64,000 nt of DNA from Coriobacteriaceae bacterium. GTDB lineage: Bacteria > Actinomycetota > Coriobacteriia > Coriobacteriales > Eggerthellaceae. The DNA is taken from contig SUUE01000002.1 of NCBI GenBank assembly GCA_015062685.1, positions 221,112 to 285,111 on the forward strand, in the 5' to 3' direction. Of this stretch, positions 43,869-52,767 are shown piece after piece. Both the position numbers and the translations under genes were made by a program. The notes beneath the pieces were generated by a model. The model saw only the letters and a program-made list of their open reading frames with translations, was not told the DNA's origin and searched no databases. The stretch's first letter is position 1; each line of letters begins with the position of its first letter.

Positions 43869-44608
43869 TGGCCGAAGTACGTTTTATTCAGAGGCACTCG
43901 CTGCTCACCCGTATCGTGCACTGCACGATCGCCGTCGCATGCATCTGGCTCATGATTTCGGGCCTGTTCGTGTTCGTGCCCGCGCTTGCAGCGTTGAACC
44001 TCGACCTCACGCGTTTCATGAAGGTGACCCACCGCGTCGTCGGCGTGATCTTCATCATCATGCCGATCTTCGGCGCCATCGGGTCGCCGGCTGGCTTGAT
44101 CGAGTTCTTCAAGAAGTACTTCTGCCGCTGGACGCCGGAGGACTTCGAGTTCCTGAAGAAGTTCGTGCCCTACATGCTCATGCCGAAGAAGGTGCACATG
44201 CCCGACCAGGACGAGGTTAAGTCCGGCCAGCGCTTCGCAGACGGCGCCTTGGTCATCGGCGGCCTCATGATGGCCGTGTCCGGCCTGTTCCTTTGGCTCG
44301 GCACCACGATCATGCCGGTTTCCGCCGGCACGCTGGTCGTCATGCGCTTCATCCACGACCTGTTCTTCCTGGTTCTGGTCGTGTTCGTAGTGGCGCATGT
44401 CTTCCTGGGCGGCGGCATGTTCCAGCCGTATCGCGGCGGCACCATCAAGCTCATGTTCGGTAACGGCCAGGTCTCTGAGGCCAACGCGCTGTACCACTGG
44501 GGCTTCTGGGCTCGCAAGGAGCTGGAGGACGGCTCGAGGGTTGTCGTCAAGAAAGTGCCCGAGGAACAGCGCAAAGCTATTTCCTCCAAGGCATCGCTGG
44601 GCAAATAA
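43868..44608 (+). CDS. fdnI: Formate dehydrogenase cytochrome b gamma subunit
   Basis: 246 residues with four membrane helices and His ligands expected for two haems (RHSLLTRIVHCTIA at the start, RFIHDLFFLVLVVFVVAHVF later). Passes electrons from FdnH to menaquinone. ATG overlaps the fdnH stop. Followed by a strong terminator. Confidence 0.94.
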   Translation: MAEVRFIQRHSLLTRIVHCTIAVACIWLMISGLFVFVPALAALNLDLTRFMKVTHRVVGVIFIIMPIFGAIGSPAGLIEFFKKYFCRWTPEDFEFLKKFVPYMLMPKKVHMPDQDEVKSGQRFADGALVIGGLMMAVSGLFLWLGTTIMPVSAGTLVVMRFIHDLFFLVLVVFVVAHVFLGGGMFQPYRGGTIKLMFGNGQVSEANALYHWGFWARKELEDGSRVVVKKVPEEQRKAISSKASLGK

Positions 44609-44628
44609 CCCGCGGCTCTCGTTATGGA

Positions 44629-44660
44629 ACGGGGCAGGATTCGCGTCCTGCCCCGTTTTA
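44629..44660 (+). terminator. Terminator after fdnGHI
   Basis: Stem GGGGCAGGA/TCCTGCCCC extended by AC/GT, loop TTCGCG, then TTTTAAAA. Confidence 0.88.
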
Positions 44661-44741
44661 AAATGCCGCGCGGGCACCGGGCACCTTACAACGAAGGCCC
44701 TGCGCCCGTACGGCATTTGGATATACAGATAGGATTGTCAT

Positions 44742-45644
44742 ATGGATATGCGAATTATTCACGAAGCGACGGAGGCGTACAAGAAGGACGCCTCGCCTGC
44801 CGACGAAGCGAGGCTCGGATTCTTCGAGGGGCTCTTCGAGATCCAACAGGAACGCGCCGAAGAAGCCGCCGAGAGCATGGAGTTCGATGGTCTCGGCGCC
44901 GAAGAAGCCGATGCGGCATACCTCGCATACGAGCCCTTGCTGGGCAAAGCGCCCGCCTCGATCGACGAGGTCAAGTTCTTCGGCACCTGCAAGCAGATCG
45001 CCGACTACATGGCCGAAAACGCCGGCCTCGAAGAAGACGTCGCGAGCGCCCTGCGGGCCGTCGACTGGTACAAGCTCGTCGGCTCGTTCGATCTCGAGCT
45101 GGCCGGCTCCAACCCGCCCGAATTCATCGAGGGCGCCTTGAAGGACTTCGACGGGCTGGGCATCGGCTCTGAGCTTCCCGCCTCCGTGGTCATGATGGTC
45201 GTGGCCTTCGCGCTTCGCGCACACATCCAGCCCAAGGCCGAGAAGCTGTTCGCCTCCGTATCGAAGAAGACGAAGGACACCCATCAGCACGAGCGCCCGC
45301 TCGCCTGCCCGGTTTGCGGCTCCCCCGCCGTCGCCTCGCACGTTGCGGCCGCAAACGGCATCGACGGCCGCGATCGCGAGCAGTTCTGCAGCATGTGCGG
45401 GACCGTCTGGCCCTTCGAGCGCATGCGCTGCGGCGTCTGCGGTACGGAGAACGCCACGCGCCTGCACTACTTCCACGTGGAAGGCGATTCGAGCCACCGC
45501 CTGCAAAATTGCGACGAATGCGGCCAATACCAGCGCATGGTGTTCGAGGAGGACCTTTCTATCCCGCTGAGCATGGAGGTCGAGGACGTCGTCATGGCAA
45601 AGCTCGACGCCATCGCGCTCGACCCGCGCTTCAGGGCGGAATAG
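44742..45644 (+). CDS. fdhE: Formate dehydrogenase maturation factor FdhE
   Basis: 300 residues. The C-terminal rubredoxin-like CxxC pairs (CPVCGSP, CSMCGT, CGVCGTEN, CDECGQYQR) are the FdhE hallmark. Needed for assembly of Tat-exported FDH, probably by binding the alpha subunit before export. Placed between fdnI and fdhD and separated from both by terminators, so it is expressed on its own. Confidence 0.9.
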   Translation: MDMRIIHEATEAYKKDASPADEARLGFFEGLFEIQQERAEEAAESMEFDGLGAEEADAAYLAYEPLLGKAPASIDEVKFFGTCKQIADYMAENAGLEEDVASALRAVDWYKLVGSFDLELAGSNPPEFIEGALKDFDGLGIGSELPASVVMMVVAFALRAHIQPKAEKLFASVSKKTKDTHQHERPLACPVCGSPAVASHVAAANGIDGRDREQFCSMCGTVWPFERMRCGVCGTENATRLHYFHVEGDSSHRLQNCDECGQYQRMVFEEDLSIPLSMEVEDVVMAKLDAIALDPRFRAE

Positions 45645-45671
45645 CCCCGACCCACATCGGCTGCCACATGG

Positions 45672-45706
45672 GCGCCCATCTCGACACCGAGATGGGCGCT
45701 TTGCTA
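45672..45706. terminator. Terminator between convergent fdhE and fdhD
   Basis: Perfect 12-bp stem GCGCCCATCTCG/CGAGATGGGCGC, loop ACAC, followed by TTTGCT on the plus strand. It sits between two convergent genes and could serve both. Confidence 0.75.
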
Positions 45707-45713
45707 TAGCTGC

Positions 45714-46565
45714 CTATTCCAAGCCTATGACGCGCTCGGGATGGGTGTAAACGGTGCAGCGCACGCCTCCGCGCGTGAATGCGATCACGGTTATGCCCAG
45801 GTCTTCCGCCAGCTCGACGCCCAAGCTCGTCGGAGCCGCATGGCTCACGAGGATGGGAGCCCCCATCTTCGACATCTTCAAGACGATTTCCGAAGACACG
45901 CGGCCCGAGAACGCGATGACCTTATCGGAAAAGTCGACGCCGTCCAAAAAGCAGGATCCGTAAATGCGGTCGAGCACGTTGTTGCGTCCGACATCCTCAT
46001 GGAACGACAGAACGTGGTCGCTGTCGGCTATGAGCCCTCCGTGAACGCCGCCCGTGCGTTTGAACATGGCCGAATGCCCCGTGACGAGCTCCATCAGCTC
46101 GAGGGCTCGCTCGGGGTGAATGCGCATGTCGCTCTCGACCCGCTTGCACAGCATGGCGTCCGTCGAGTAGTAGAACGAGGCGCGGGAACGGCCGCAGCAT
46201 GAATTGATGTAGCGCTTCAAGAACAGCTTGCTCGCGACGCTCTCCTCGTAGCCGTCGACTTGCACGCGCACGATGCCGTCGTCCTGCTTGATCGTCATGT
46301 CGCCCAGGCTGTTGCGCGTGCGAACTACCCCCTCGCTCGCCAGGAAGCCCACAGCCATGTTCTCCAGCTCCCACGGGCTGCACACCACGGTTGCGAACTC
46401 GGACCCGTTTATGTAGACCGTGAGCGGCGACTCGATCGTCACCTCTTCTTCGATTTCGCTGAACCCCGAGCCCGAAACGTAGCGCACCGCCTTCACACGC
46501 GCCGGATCGTCGATGGCGGATGCTTCGTCCGCCGACAAAAGCGCGCACTCGTCTGAAATGGTCAC
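45714..46565 (-). CDS. fdhD: Formate dehydrogenase sulfurtransferase FdhD
   Basis: Moves sulfur from IscS-type desulfurase to the FDH molybdenum cofactor. 283 residues with FKRTGGVHGGLIADSDHVLS, EDVGRNNVLDRIYG and FSGRVSSEIVLKMSKMGAPI, all standard FdhD motifs. The functional cysteine loop reads NSCCGRS rather than the E. coli CxxC form, so sulfur may be passed through adjacent cysteines. Divergent from selA. Confidence 0.92.
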   Translation of the reverse strand: MTISDECALLSADEASAIDDPARVKAVRYVSGSGFSEIEEEVTIESPLTVYINGSEFATVVCSPWELENMAVGFLASEGVVRTRNSLGDMTIKQDDGIVRVQVDGYEESVASKLFLKRYINSCCGRSRASFYYSTDAMLCKRVESDMRIHPERALELMELVTGHSAMFKRTGGVHGGLIADSDHVLSFHEDVGRNNVLDRIYGSCFLDGVDFSDKVIAFSGRVSSEIVLKMSKMGAPILVSHAAPTSLGVELAEDLGITVIAFTRGGVRCTVYTHPERVIGLE

Positions 46566-46691
46566 CTCATAAGTCCTATCTAACGCTATACCGAATCTCG
46601 TTGATTATCATAGCCGCTGTTTACATCGATGATGGCTATATTCAGGGAAACGTGCTAGGATTCCCGATTCTGTGTCATATGAGGTGGTGCA

Positions 46692-48128
46692 ATGGAGGAA
46701 CGGTTGCGCGCAGAAGCGCTCAGAAGCCTTCCGCAAGTCGATGAAATACTCAGGCATCCGTACATGGAGGCCTCTCTCGCATTGGTTGGACGCGAGCCTG
46801 CAGCAGACGCGGCCCGCGAGGCCATCTCCCACGTGCGCGGCGAGATACTCTCGGGGAACGCAAGCGATGCCGACGCCGACGAGATCGCCCGAGACGCCGC
46901 TCGGAGGGCGCAAGCGCTCGTCGAGCCGAGCATGCGACGCGTGGTGAACGCATCCGGCGTCATCATCCACACGAACCTCGGCCGCTCAACGCTGGCAGCT
47001 GAAGCCGTTGAAGCCGTGAACCAGGTCATGCGCGGCTACTCGACGCTCGAATACGATACGGCCACGATGTCGCGTGGGAGCCGCCACTCGCATTGCGAGT
47101 CACTCATCTGCACCCTCACGGGCGCTGAAGCGGCGATAGCCGTGAACAACAACGCCGCCGCCGTCATGATGGTGCTTTCGGAGTTCGCCTCGGAGCGCGA
47201 GGCGGTTGTATCGCGCGGCGAGCTCGTCGAGATCGGAGGGTCCTTCCGCATCCCCGACATCATGGCGCTCTCCCATGCGCGCATGGTCGAGGTGGGCACG
47301 ACGAACAAGACGCACCTCGGCGATTACGAGCGCGCGCTCACTCCCGAAACGGCCATGCTGCTCAAGGTGCACCCATCGAACTACCGCATGATCGGCTTCA
47401 CCGAAGACGTCGACATTTCGCAGTTGCGCAAGCTCGCCGACGAGCATGCCGCCGAAGGGGAAGAACGCCCCCTCGTATACGAAGACCAAGGTTCGGGAGC
47501 GCTCCTGCACCTGGATGCGTTCGGCACGTACGCAGAGCCCACGGTGGCCGCATCCCTGCGGGCTGGCGCCGACATAGTCTCTTTCTCGGGGGACAAGCTC
47601 CTCGGCGGCCCGCAAGCGGGCATCATCGTCGGGCGCCGCGAGCTCATCGAACGCCTGAAGGCCAACCCTCTCGCACGCGCGCTCCGGCTTGACAAGATGA
47701 CCATCGCGGCCCTCGAGGCCACGCTGAGGTTGTACCTGCACCCCGAAGAGGCCCTGCGCAAGGTGCCCACCCTGCGCATGCTCACCGAAAGCGCCGAAGA
47801 CGTACGGGCACGAGCGGAGTCACTGCTCGACAGCGTGGCCAAGCTCCTCCCCGAGGGCAGCGCGAACCTCACGGTCGTGCCCGAGATATCGCGCGCCGGA
47901 GGGGGCTCTCTCCCCATGTGCGATATCCCCACCTACGCGCTCGAGGTGCGCTTCCTCCGCGGGAACGCGCAGGATTGCGGACGCCACCTCGTGCAGGACT
48001 GTCCCGTCCCCATCGTCGCGCGCATTAGCCACGAGGTGGTCCTCTGCGATGCGCGCACGCTCACAGGCGATGACGAGATGCGCCTTGTCGCAGGAGGAAT
48101 TGCAAGCTATTTCGAAACCGTCCAGTGA
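46692..48128 (+). CDS. selA: L-seryl-tRNA(Sec) selenium transferase
   Basis: PLP enzyme that converts Ser-tRNA(Sec) to Sec-tRNA(Sec) with selenophosphate. 478 residues: LRSLPQVDEIL, RVVNASGVIIHTNLGRS, NNNAAAVMM and the PLP lysine in SFSGDKLLGGPQAG. First of selA-selB-selC; selB starts 29 nt downstream. AGGTGG precedes the ATG. Confidence 0.96.
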   Translation: MEERLRAEALRSLPQVDEILRHPYMEASLALVGREPAADAAREAISHVRGEILSGNASDADADEIARDAARRAQALVEPSMRRVVNASGVIIHTNLGRSTLAAEAVEAVNQVMRGYSTLEYDTATMSRGSRHSHCESLICTLTGAEAAIAVNNNAAAVMMVLSEFASEREAVVSRGELVEIGGSFRIPDIMALSHARMVEVGTTNKTHLGDYERALTPETAMLLKVHPSNYRMIGFTEDVDISQLRKLADEHAAEGEERPLVYEDQGSGALLHLDAFGTYAEPTVAASLRAGADIVSFSGDKLLGGPQAGIIVGRRELIERLKANPLARALRLDKMTIAALEATLRLYLHPEEALRKVPTLRMLTESAEDVRARAESLLDSVAKLLPEGSANLTVVPEISRAGGGSLPMCDIPTYALEVRFLRGNAQDCGRHLVQDCPVPIVARISHEVVLCDARTLTGDDEMRLVAGGIASYFETVQ

Positions 48129-48157
48129 GACGGCCAGCACAAAATCGGAGGATATTC

Positions 48158-50083
48158 ATGGCACACCAGCCCGACCTGATTCTCGGAACGGCGGGGCACA
48201 TCGACCACGGCAAATCGGCGCTCGTCCAAGCGCTTACAGGCACCGACCCCGACAGGCTCAACGAGGAAAAGCAACGCGGCATAACCATCCAGCTCGGTTT
48301 CGCGCAGCTCGAGCTCCCGAGCGGGCGCGCCATGGGCGTCATCGACGTGCCCGGGCACGAGCGCTTCGTGAAGCAAATGATAGCCGGCGCGACGGGCGTC
48401 GATGTGGCGCTCCTCGTCATAGCCGCAGACGATGGTATCATGCCCCAGACCATCGAGCACCTTGCCGTGCTCCAGACGCTCGGCGTGAGCACGTGCATCG
48501 TGGCGCTGACCAAAGCGGACTTGGTCGACGAGGATTGGCTCGAATTCGTTTCCGGCGAAGTGGCGGGCTTCCTCGCCAACACACCTTACGCAGACGCGCC
48601 CATCGTGGCGGTCTCGAGCAAGACGGGACGCGGCCTCGACGAGCTGAAAGCCGCGATCGAAGGCGCCTGCGGCCACGCCGAACGCCCCAATCACGGCTTG
48701 GCGGCTCGTCTCCCCATCGACCGCGTCTTCACCATCAAGGGCGCGGGAACCGTTGTCACGGGCACGCTTTGGAGCGGCACCGTGAGCATCGGCGACGAGC
48801 TCGAATCGCTCGGCAACGGCAAATCGTACCGGGTGCGCGGCGTCCAGGAGCACAGCACGCCGATCGAGCAAGCCCACGCAGGCAACCGCGTCGCGCTCAA
48901 TCTTGCGGATGCGTCGACAGACGAGCTGGCGCCCGGCCACTTCCTTTGCACGCCCGGCGCCGTCCAGATGACCGACCGATTCGATTGCACGCTCACCTAC
49001 CTCGACGTCTCGAAGCGCGAAAAGCCGCTCGCCACGGGTTCCCGCATGCACGTGGCCCATGGCACGCGCGAGGTTATCGGGCGCGTGCTCTTTTGCGACA
49101 AGCTGCAAAAACTCGGCTCCGGAGAGACAGCCTATGCACAGATAAGGCTCGAAGAGCCGCTGCCCGTCCGCTCGGGCGACAGGTTCGTCGTGCGCACGTA
49201 CTCCCCCACCTTGGTGGCCGGCGGCGGCGAGGTGCTCCTCGCGCGCCCGCGCCGTCAAACCAATCTGAACGAAACGATGCACGCGCTGCTCGACGCCCTG
49301 CGCGAGGGCGATAGGAATCGCGCGGTCGCGCTCGCAGTTGCAGTCCATCCTACGCCCGTCACGTGCGAGCGCATCGCAACCTTCATCGGCGATGACCGCG
49401 AAATCGTCGTACGGAACCTCGAAGGTCAAGCCACGCAGGGCGCTATCATGACGTTCGGCAAGGCTGGTGGCGAAAAGTTCTACACAACGCAGCCGGTCTT
49501 GCGCAAGATCGCAGGCTCAATCGACCGCGCGCTCATAACCTTCCACAGCGACAACCCGGCCGAAGCGGGCATGGCGAAGGGGGCTCTCCGGCGCAAATGC
49601 TGCCCCAATATGAGCGATGCATGCTTCGATGCGCTCGTCGAGCAGCTCGCGTCATCGGGCGCTGTTGTCGCGCGCGAGGGCCTCATCGGCCATCCGAGCG
49701 CCCAAGGGTCCGCGCAGCGTATCGTCGACAACGCAGCCGACGATCTCGCCGCGCTCTTGGCCGCGCAAGGCATGATGCCCGAAACGTTGCCCTATCTCGC
49801 AAAGCATTCGGGGCTTTCGACGCAGATGGCGAGCAAGGCAATGGGAGCCCTTGTCGAAGCAGGCCGCGCCTACCGCGTCTCAAACGAGCTCTTCTTCGAC
49901 GCGAAGGCCGTCGCAGACGCAAAGGGCCGCATCGCCAGCCACCTGCAGGCGGGCAAACCCGGCACCGCAGCTGCGCTCAAAGAGGCCATGGGCACCTCGC
50001 GCAAGTTCGCCATGCCCCTCCTCGAGCGCTTCGATGCCGAAGGGTTCACGAAGCGCGAGGGCGACGTTCGCACGCTCGCCTAG
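48158..50083 (+). CDS. selB: Selenocysteine-specific elongation factor
   Basis: GTPase that carries Sec-tRNA to UGA codons by binding the SECIS hairpin. 641 residues: G1 GTAGHIDHGKSALV, DVPGHERFVKQM, LTKADLVDEDW, then beta-barrel domains and C-terminal winged-helix repeats that read SECIS RNA. The ATG at 48158 is preferred over an upstream start. selC follows 74 nt later. Confidence 0.96.
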   Translation: MAHQPDLILGTAGHIDHGKSALVQALTGTDPDRLNEEKQRGITIQLGFAQLELPSGRAMGVIDVPGHERFVKQMIAGATGVDVALLVIAADDGIMPQTIEHLAVLQTLGVSTCIVALTKADLVDEDWLEFVSGEVAGFLANTPYADAPIVAVSSKTGRGLDELKAAIEGACGHAERPNHGLAARLPIDRVFTIKGAGTVVTGTLWSGTVSIGDELESLGNGKSYRVRGVQEHSTPIEQAHAGNRVALNLADASTDELAPGHFLCTPGAVQMTDRFDCTLTYLDVSKREKPLATGSRMHVAHGTREVIGRVLFCDKLQKLGSGETAYAQIRLEEPLPVRSGDRFVVRTYSPTLVAGGGEVLLARPRRQTNLNETMHALLDALREGDRNRAVALAVAVHPTPVTCERIATFIGDDREIVVRNLEGQATQGAIMTFGKAGGEKFYTTQPVLRKIAGSIDRALITFHSDNPAEAGMAKGALRRKCCPNMSDACFDALVEQLASSGAVVAREGLIGHPSAQGSAQRIVDNAADDLAALLAAQGMMPETLPYLAKHSGLSTQMASKAMGALVEAGRAYRVSNELFFDAKAVADAKGRIASHLQAGKPGTAAALKEAMGTSRKFAMPLLERFDAEGFTKREGDVRTLA

Positions 50084-50131
50084 CGCTTTGACGCGCTTTT
50101 TTCGCTTTTCCGGCCATTTGGATGCAAGTGG

Positions 50132-50139
50132 TATATACT
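50132..50139 (+). promoter_or_regulatory. -10 region for selC
   Basis: TGG then TATATACT about 20 bp before the tRNA; an extended -10 element with no clear -35. Confidence 0.45.
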
Positions 50140-50157
50140 GCACGGCGGCAGCTCTAT

Positions 50158-50255
50158 GGGGGCGGATGGATCCCTGGTGGGTCCCGCGGTCTTCAAAACC
50201 GTTGTGAGGCACGCAGAATGTCTTGGGTGTGTTCGATTCGCACACGTCCCCGCCA
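50158..50255 (+). tRNA. selC: tRNA-Sec (anticodon TCA)
   Basis: 98 nt including CCA. The anticodon stem GCGGT/ACCGT encloses CTTCAAA with anticodon TCA, which reads UGA. The D arm is enlarged (GGATCC...GGGTCC). There is a long variable arm (AGGCA...TGTCT) and a T-loop TTCGATT with stem GTGTG/CGCAC. The acceptor starts GGGGGCG and ends CGTCCCC before the discriminator G and CCA. A T-run follows. Size and anticodon fit only tRNA-Sec. Confidence 0.95.
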
Positions 50256-50511
50256 TTTTTTCTCCCCATTCACTCACGGTCCCGCACGCGCACGCTTACC
50301 GAAAACACCTTGGGTTGCTAGTCGCGTTGAACTAGCATCTCATATTGGCGTAGCGGTCAAGGCCTGCGGTTATTCTGCACCGAGGCATTTCTGCGGACCG
50401 CTTATCACCATTATAGGAATGGCGCATCTATCCCTTTCTGCGAGGGCTTCCGCCTAAGCTTCCGTATGCTCAGAAGCAAATCCTACCTATGCGAAAACGA
50501 GAGAGGGACCA

Positions 50512-51786
50512 ATGGATAAGAATCACCAGATGTGGACCGATCTGGGCATGGACATCGAGACCCATGACCAGCTTTGCGAAGTGTTGCCTCAGGCGTTCGG
50601 CGATGTATTCCTTTCGCAGGAGAACCGCCCCGCGGGCATGGCGTTTTGGGACATGGTCGTCGCCGACGTGCACGGCATCCGCCCTTCCGAGCTCATTGCA
50701 GCTCAGGCTGAGGGCAAGAAGGTGTTCGGCACGTTCTGCACCTACGTGCCCGACGAGGTTGTCATCGCCGGCGACGGCATCGTGACGGGCCTCTGCGGCG
50801 GCTCCCAGTTCTGGGTGCCCGAAGGCGAGAAACACCTCCCCGCCGATATGTGCCCGCTCATCAAGGCTTCGCTTGGAGCGCGCCTCGGCCGCACGTGCCC
50901 GTTCTTCCGCATTGCAGACGAGATCATCGGCGAGACCACGTGCGACGGCAAGAAGAAGATGTACGAGATCATGGCGCAGGACGTGCCGATGCACATCATG
51001 AACCTGCCGAACATGAAGCGCCCTCAGGACGTCGCCGCATTCGCGGACGAGATCGCCCTGCTCAAGGCTAACGTCGAAGAGGTCACCGGCAACGAAATCA
51101 CCGCCGAGAAGCTCGCAGCGGCCATCAAGGTCATCAACGAGCGCCGCAAGGCCCTCGCCCGCGTGTACGAGACGCGCAAGAACGCCGATGTCATCCCCAT
51201 CTCCGGCACGGACGCCCTGCTCATGATGCAGATCGCGTTCTTCGACGACCCCGTCCGTTGCGCCGAGATGGCCAACAAGCTGGCTGACGAGCTCGAGCAG
51301 CGCATCGCTGACGGCGTTTCCGTGTTCCCCGCGGGCACGAAGCGCATCCTGCTCACCGGCACGCCGCTGGCCATCCCCAACTGGAAGCTCCACCACATCA
51401 TCGAGACGAGCGGCGCGGCCATCGTGTGCGAGGAGAACTGCACCGGCACCAAGTTCTTCACGAACTACGTGGACGAATCGCAGACCACGCTCGAGGGCAT
51501 GTACCAGGCGCTCGCCGAGCGTTACATGAAGATCAACTGCGCGTGCTTCACTCCCAACGCGGCACGCATAGACGAGGTGCTGAAGCTCGCGAAGGAATAC
51601 GAGGTTGACGGCGTGATCAACACGAACCTCAAGTTCTGCACGACCTTCAAGACCGAAGCCCCGGCGCTCGAGAAGGCGCTGGAGGAAGCCGGCATCCCCG
51701 TGCTCGACATCGAGACCGACTACACCGACAACGACGCCGGCCAGCTGCGCACGCGCGTCGAGGCGTTCGTCGAGATGCTCGGCTAA
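50512..51786 (+). CDS. Double-cubane-cluster-type reductase (2-hydroxyacyl-CoA dehydratase D-like)
   Basis: 424 residues of the 2-hydroxyacyl-CoA dehydratase/YjiM superfamily. Cysteines that may hold Fe-S clusters lie at about 76, 95, 114, 129, 144, 306, 310, 343, 345 and 376 (FGTFCTYVPDE, ARLGRTCPFFR, VCEENCTGTKFF, INCACFTPN). The single-subunit form fits the double-cubane-cluster proteins, which take low-potential electrons from an ATP-driven activase to reduce small molecules. The matching activase is at 54163. The substrate is unknown. Its place inside the selenium region suggests a role in selenium or sulfur chemistry; this is inference. GAGAGGGA precedes the ATG. Confidence 0.82.
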   Translation: MDKNHQMWTDLGMDIETHDQLCEVLPQAFGDVFLSQENRPAGMAFWDMVVADVHGIRPSELIAAQAEGKKVFGTFCTYVPDEVVIAGDGIVTGLCGGSQFWVPEGEKHLPADMCPLIKASLGARLGRTCPFFRIADEIIGETTCDGKKKMYEIMAQDVPMHIMNLPNMKRPQDVAAFADEIALLKANVEEVTGNEITAEKLAAAIKVINERRKALARVYETRKNADVIPISGTDALLMMQIAFFDDPVRCAEMANKLADELEQRIADGVSVFPAGTKRILLTGTPLAIPNWKLHHIIETSGAAIVCEENCTGTKFFTNYVDESQTTLEGMYQALAERYMKINCACFTPNAARIDEVLKLAKEYEVDGVINTNLKFCTTFKTEAPALEKALEEAGIPVLDIETDYTDNDAGQLRTRVEAFVEMLG

Positions 51787-51812
51787 GACGCAAGAGGAAA
51801 CGGCGAGCAACC

Positions 51813-52121
51813 ATGAGCAACCTAGCTGACCGAATCGAGGATGCGAAACTGGACAACCCGGGAACGCAGATCGACTGCTACGTGCTGTTCTCGAGCCATA
51901 CCGACGCCATGCAGCTCTTCGAGCTCGCACGCAAGTCGGGGCTGGGCGCTCGCATATCGACCACGCCGCGGCAAGCACGCTCGTGCTGCGGCGTGGCCCT
52001 GCTCGTCAATTGCGACGACGCAGTGGCCGTGGAAGACGCGGCGCGGGAGAACGGCATACCGTTCGAGGACATCGTGCCGCTTCCGAAGCAGATTGACCCA
52101 AAGCGCGATGTATATTGCTGA
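51813..52121 (+). CDS. DUF3343 protein, copy 1
   Basis: 102 residues with the DUF3343 pattern: YVLFSSHTDAMQLFELARKSG (a first short strand-helix), then STTPRQARSCCGVALLV. A CC pair is near residue 60. DUF3343 genes are often found with yedF and selD in selenium-using anaerobes; the role is not known, perhaps carrying sulfur or selenium. Second gene of the operon starting at 50512. Confidence 0.82.
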   Translation: MSNLADRIEDAKLDNPGTQIDCYVLFSSHTDAMQLFELARKSGLGARISTTPRQARSCCGVALLVNCDDAVAVEDAARENGIPFEDIVPLPKQIDPKRDVYC

Positions 52122-52167
52122 AGACCACGAGCAGACAGAACGCTTTACAGAACGAGGAGATAGTGCA

Positions 52168-52767
52168 ATGGAAATGACCGTTGATGCCCTGGGCGACAAA
52201 TGCCCGGTGCCCGTCGTCAAGGCGAAGAAGGCCCTTGCGACCATGAACGAGGGAACGCTCGAAGTGCTCGTCGACAACAAGACGTCGGTTACCAACCTCG
52301 AGAGCTTCGCGAAATCGCAAAACTGCGAGGCCGCTACCGAGCAGCTCGCCGAAGACAAGTATTCCGTGAAGATCGTGAAAACGGCCGAAAGCGCCGCTGC
52401 TGCCGCCGCAGCCAACGGAACGGGCGGGATCGGCCCGCGCGTGGTGGTCGTACCATCGGCCTGCATGGGCCATGGGGACGACGAACTCGGCGGCATCCTG
52501 ATCAAGGCCTTCGTCTTCGCGCTGACCCAGCAAGACGACCTTCCCGACAGCATCCTGTTCTACAACGGCGGCGTGAAGCTGACGGTCGAGGGGTCACCCG
52601 TGCTCGACGACCTGAACAAGCTCGCCTGCGCGGGAGTCGAGATTCTCTCCTGCGGCACGTGCCTCAAGCACTACGGCATCGAGGACAAGCTTGCGGTTGG
52701 CGAAGCGACCAACATGTACGTCATCGTCGAGAAGCAGTTGCAGGCGGGAGTCGTCGTACGTGCCTAG
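52168..52767 (+). CDS. yedF: Selenium-metabolism protein YedF (TusA-like plus DsrE-like)
   Basis: 199 residues. The N-terminal TusA-like domain has the redox Cys in DALGDKCPVPVVKAKKAL; the C-terminal part resembles DsrE (VVVPSACMGHGDDELGGILI, ILSCGTCLKHYGI). This two-domain YedF marks selenium-using genomes and is thought to deliver reduced sulfur or selenium. GAGGAGA precedes the ATG. Followed closely by a cysteine desulfurase. Confidence 0.88.
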   Translation: MEMTVDALGDKCPVPVVKAKKALATMNEGTLEVLVDNKTSVTNLESFAKSQNCEAATEQLAEDKYSVKIVKTAESAAAAAAANGTGGIGPRVVVVPSACMGHGDDELGGILIKAFVFALTQQDDLPDSILFYNGGVKLTVEGSPVLDDLNKLACAGVEILSCGTCLKHYGIEDKLAVGEATNMYVIVEKQLQAGVVVRA

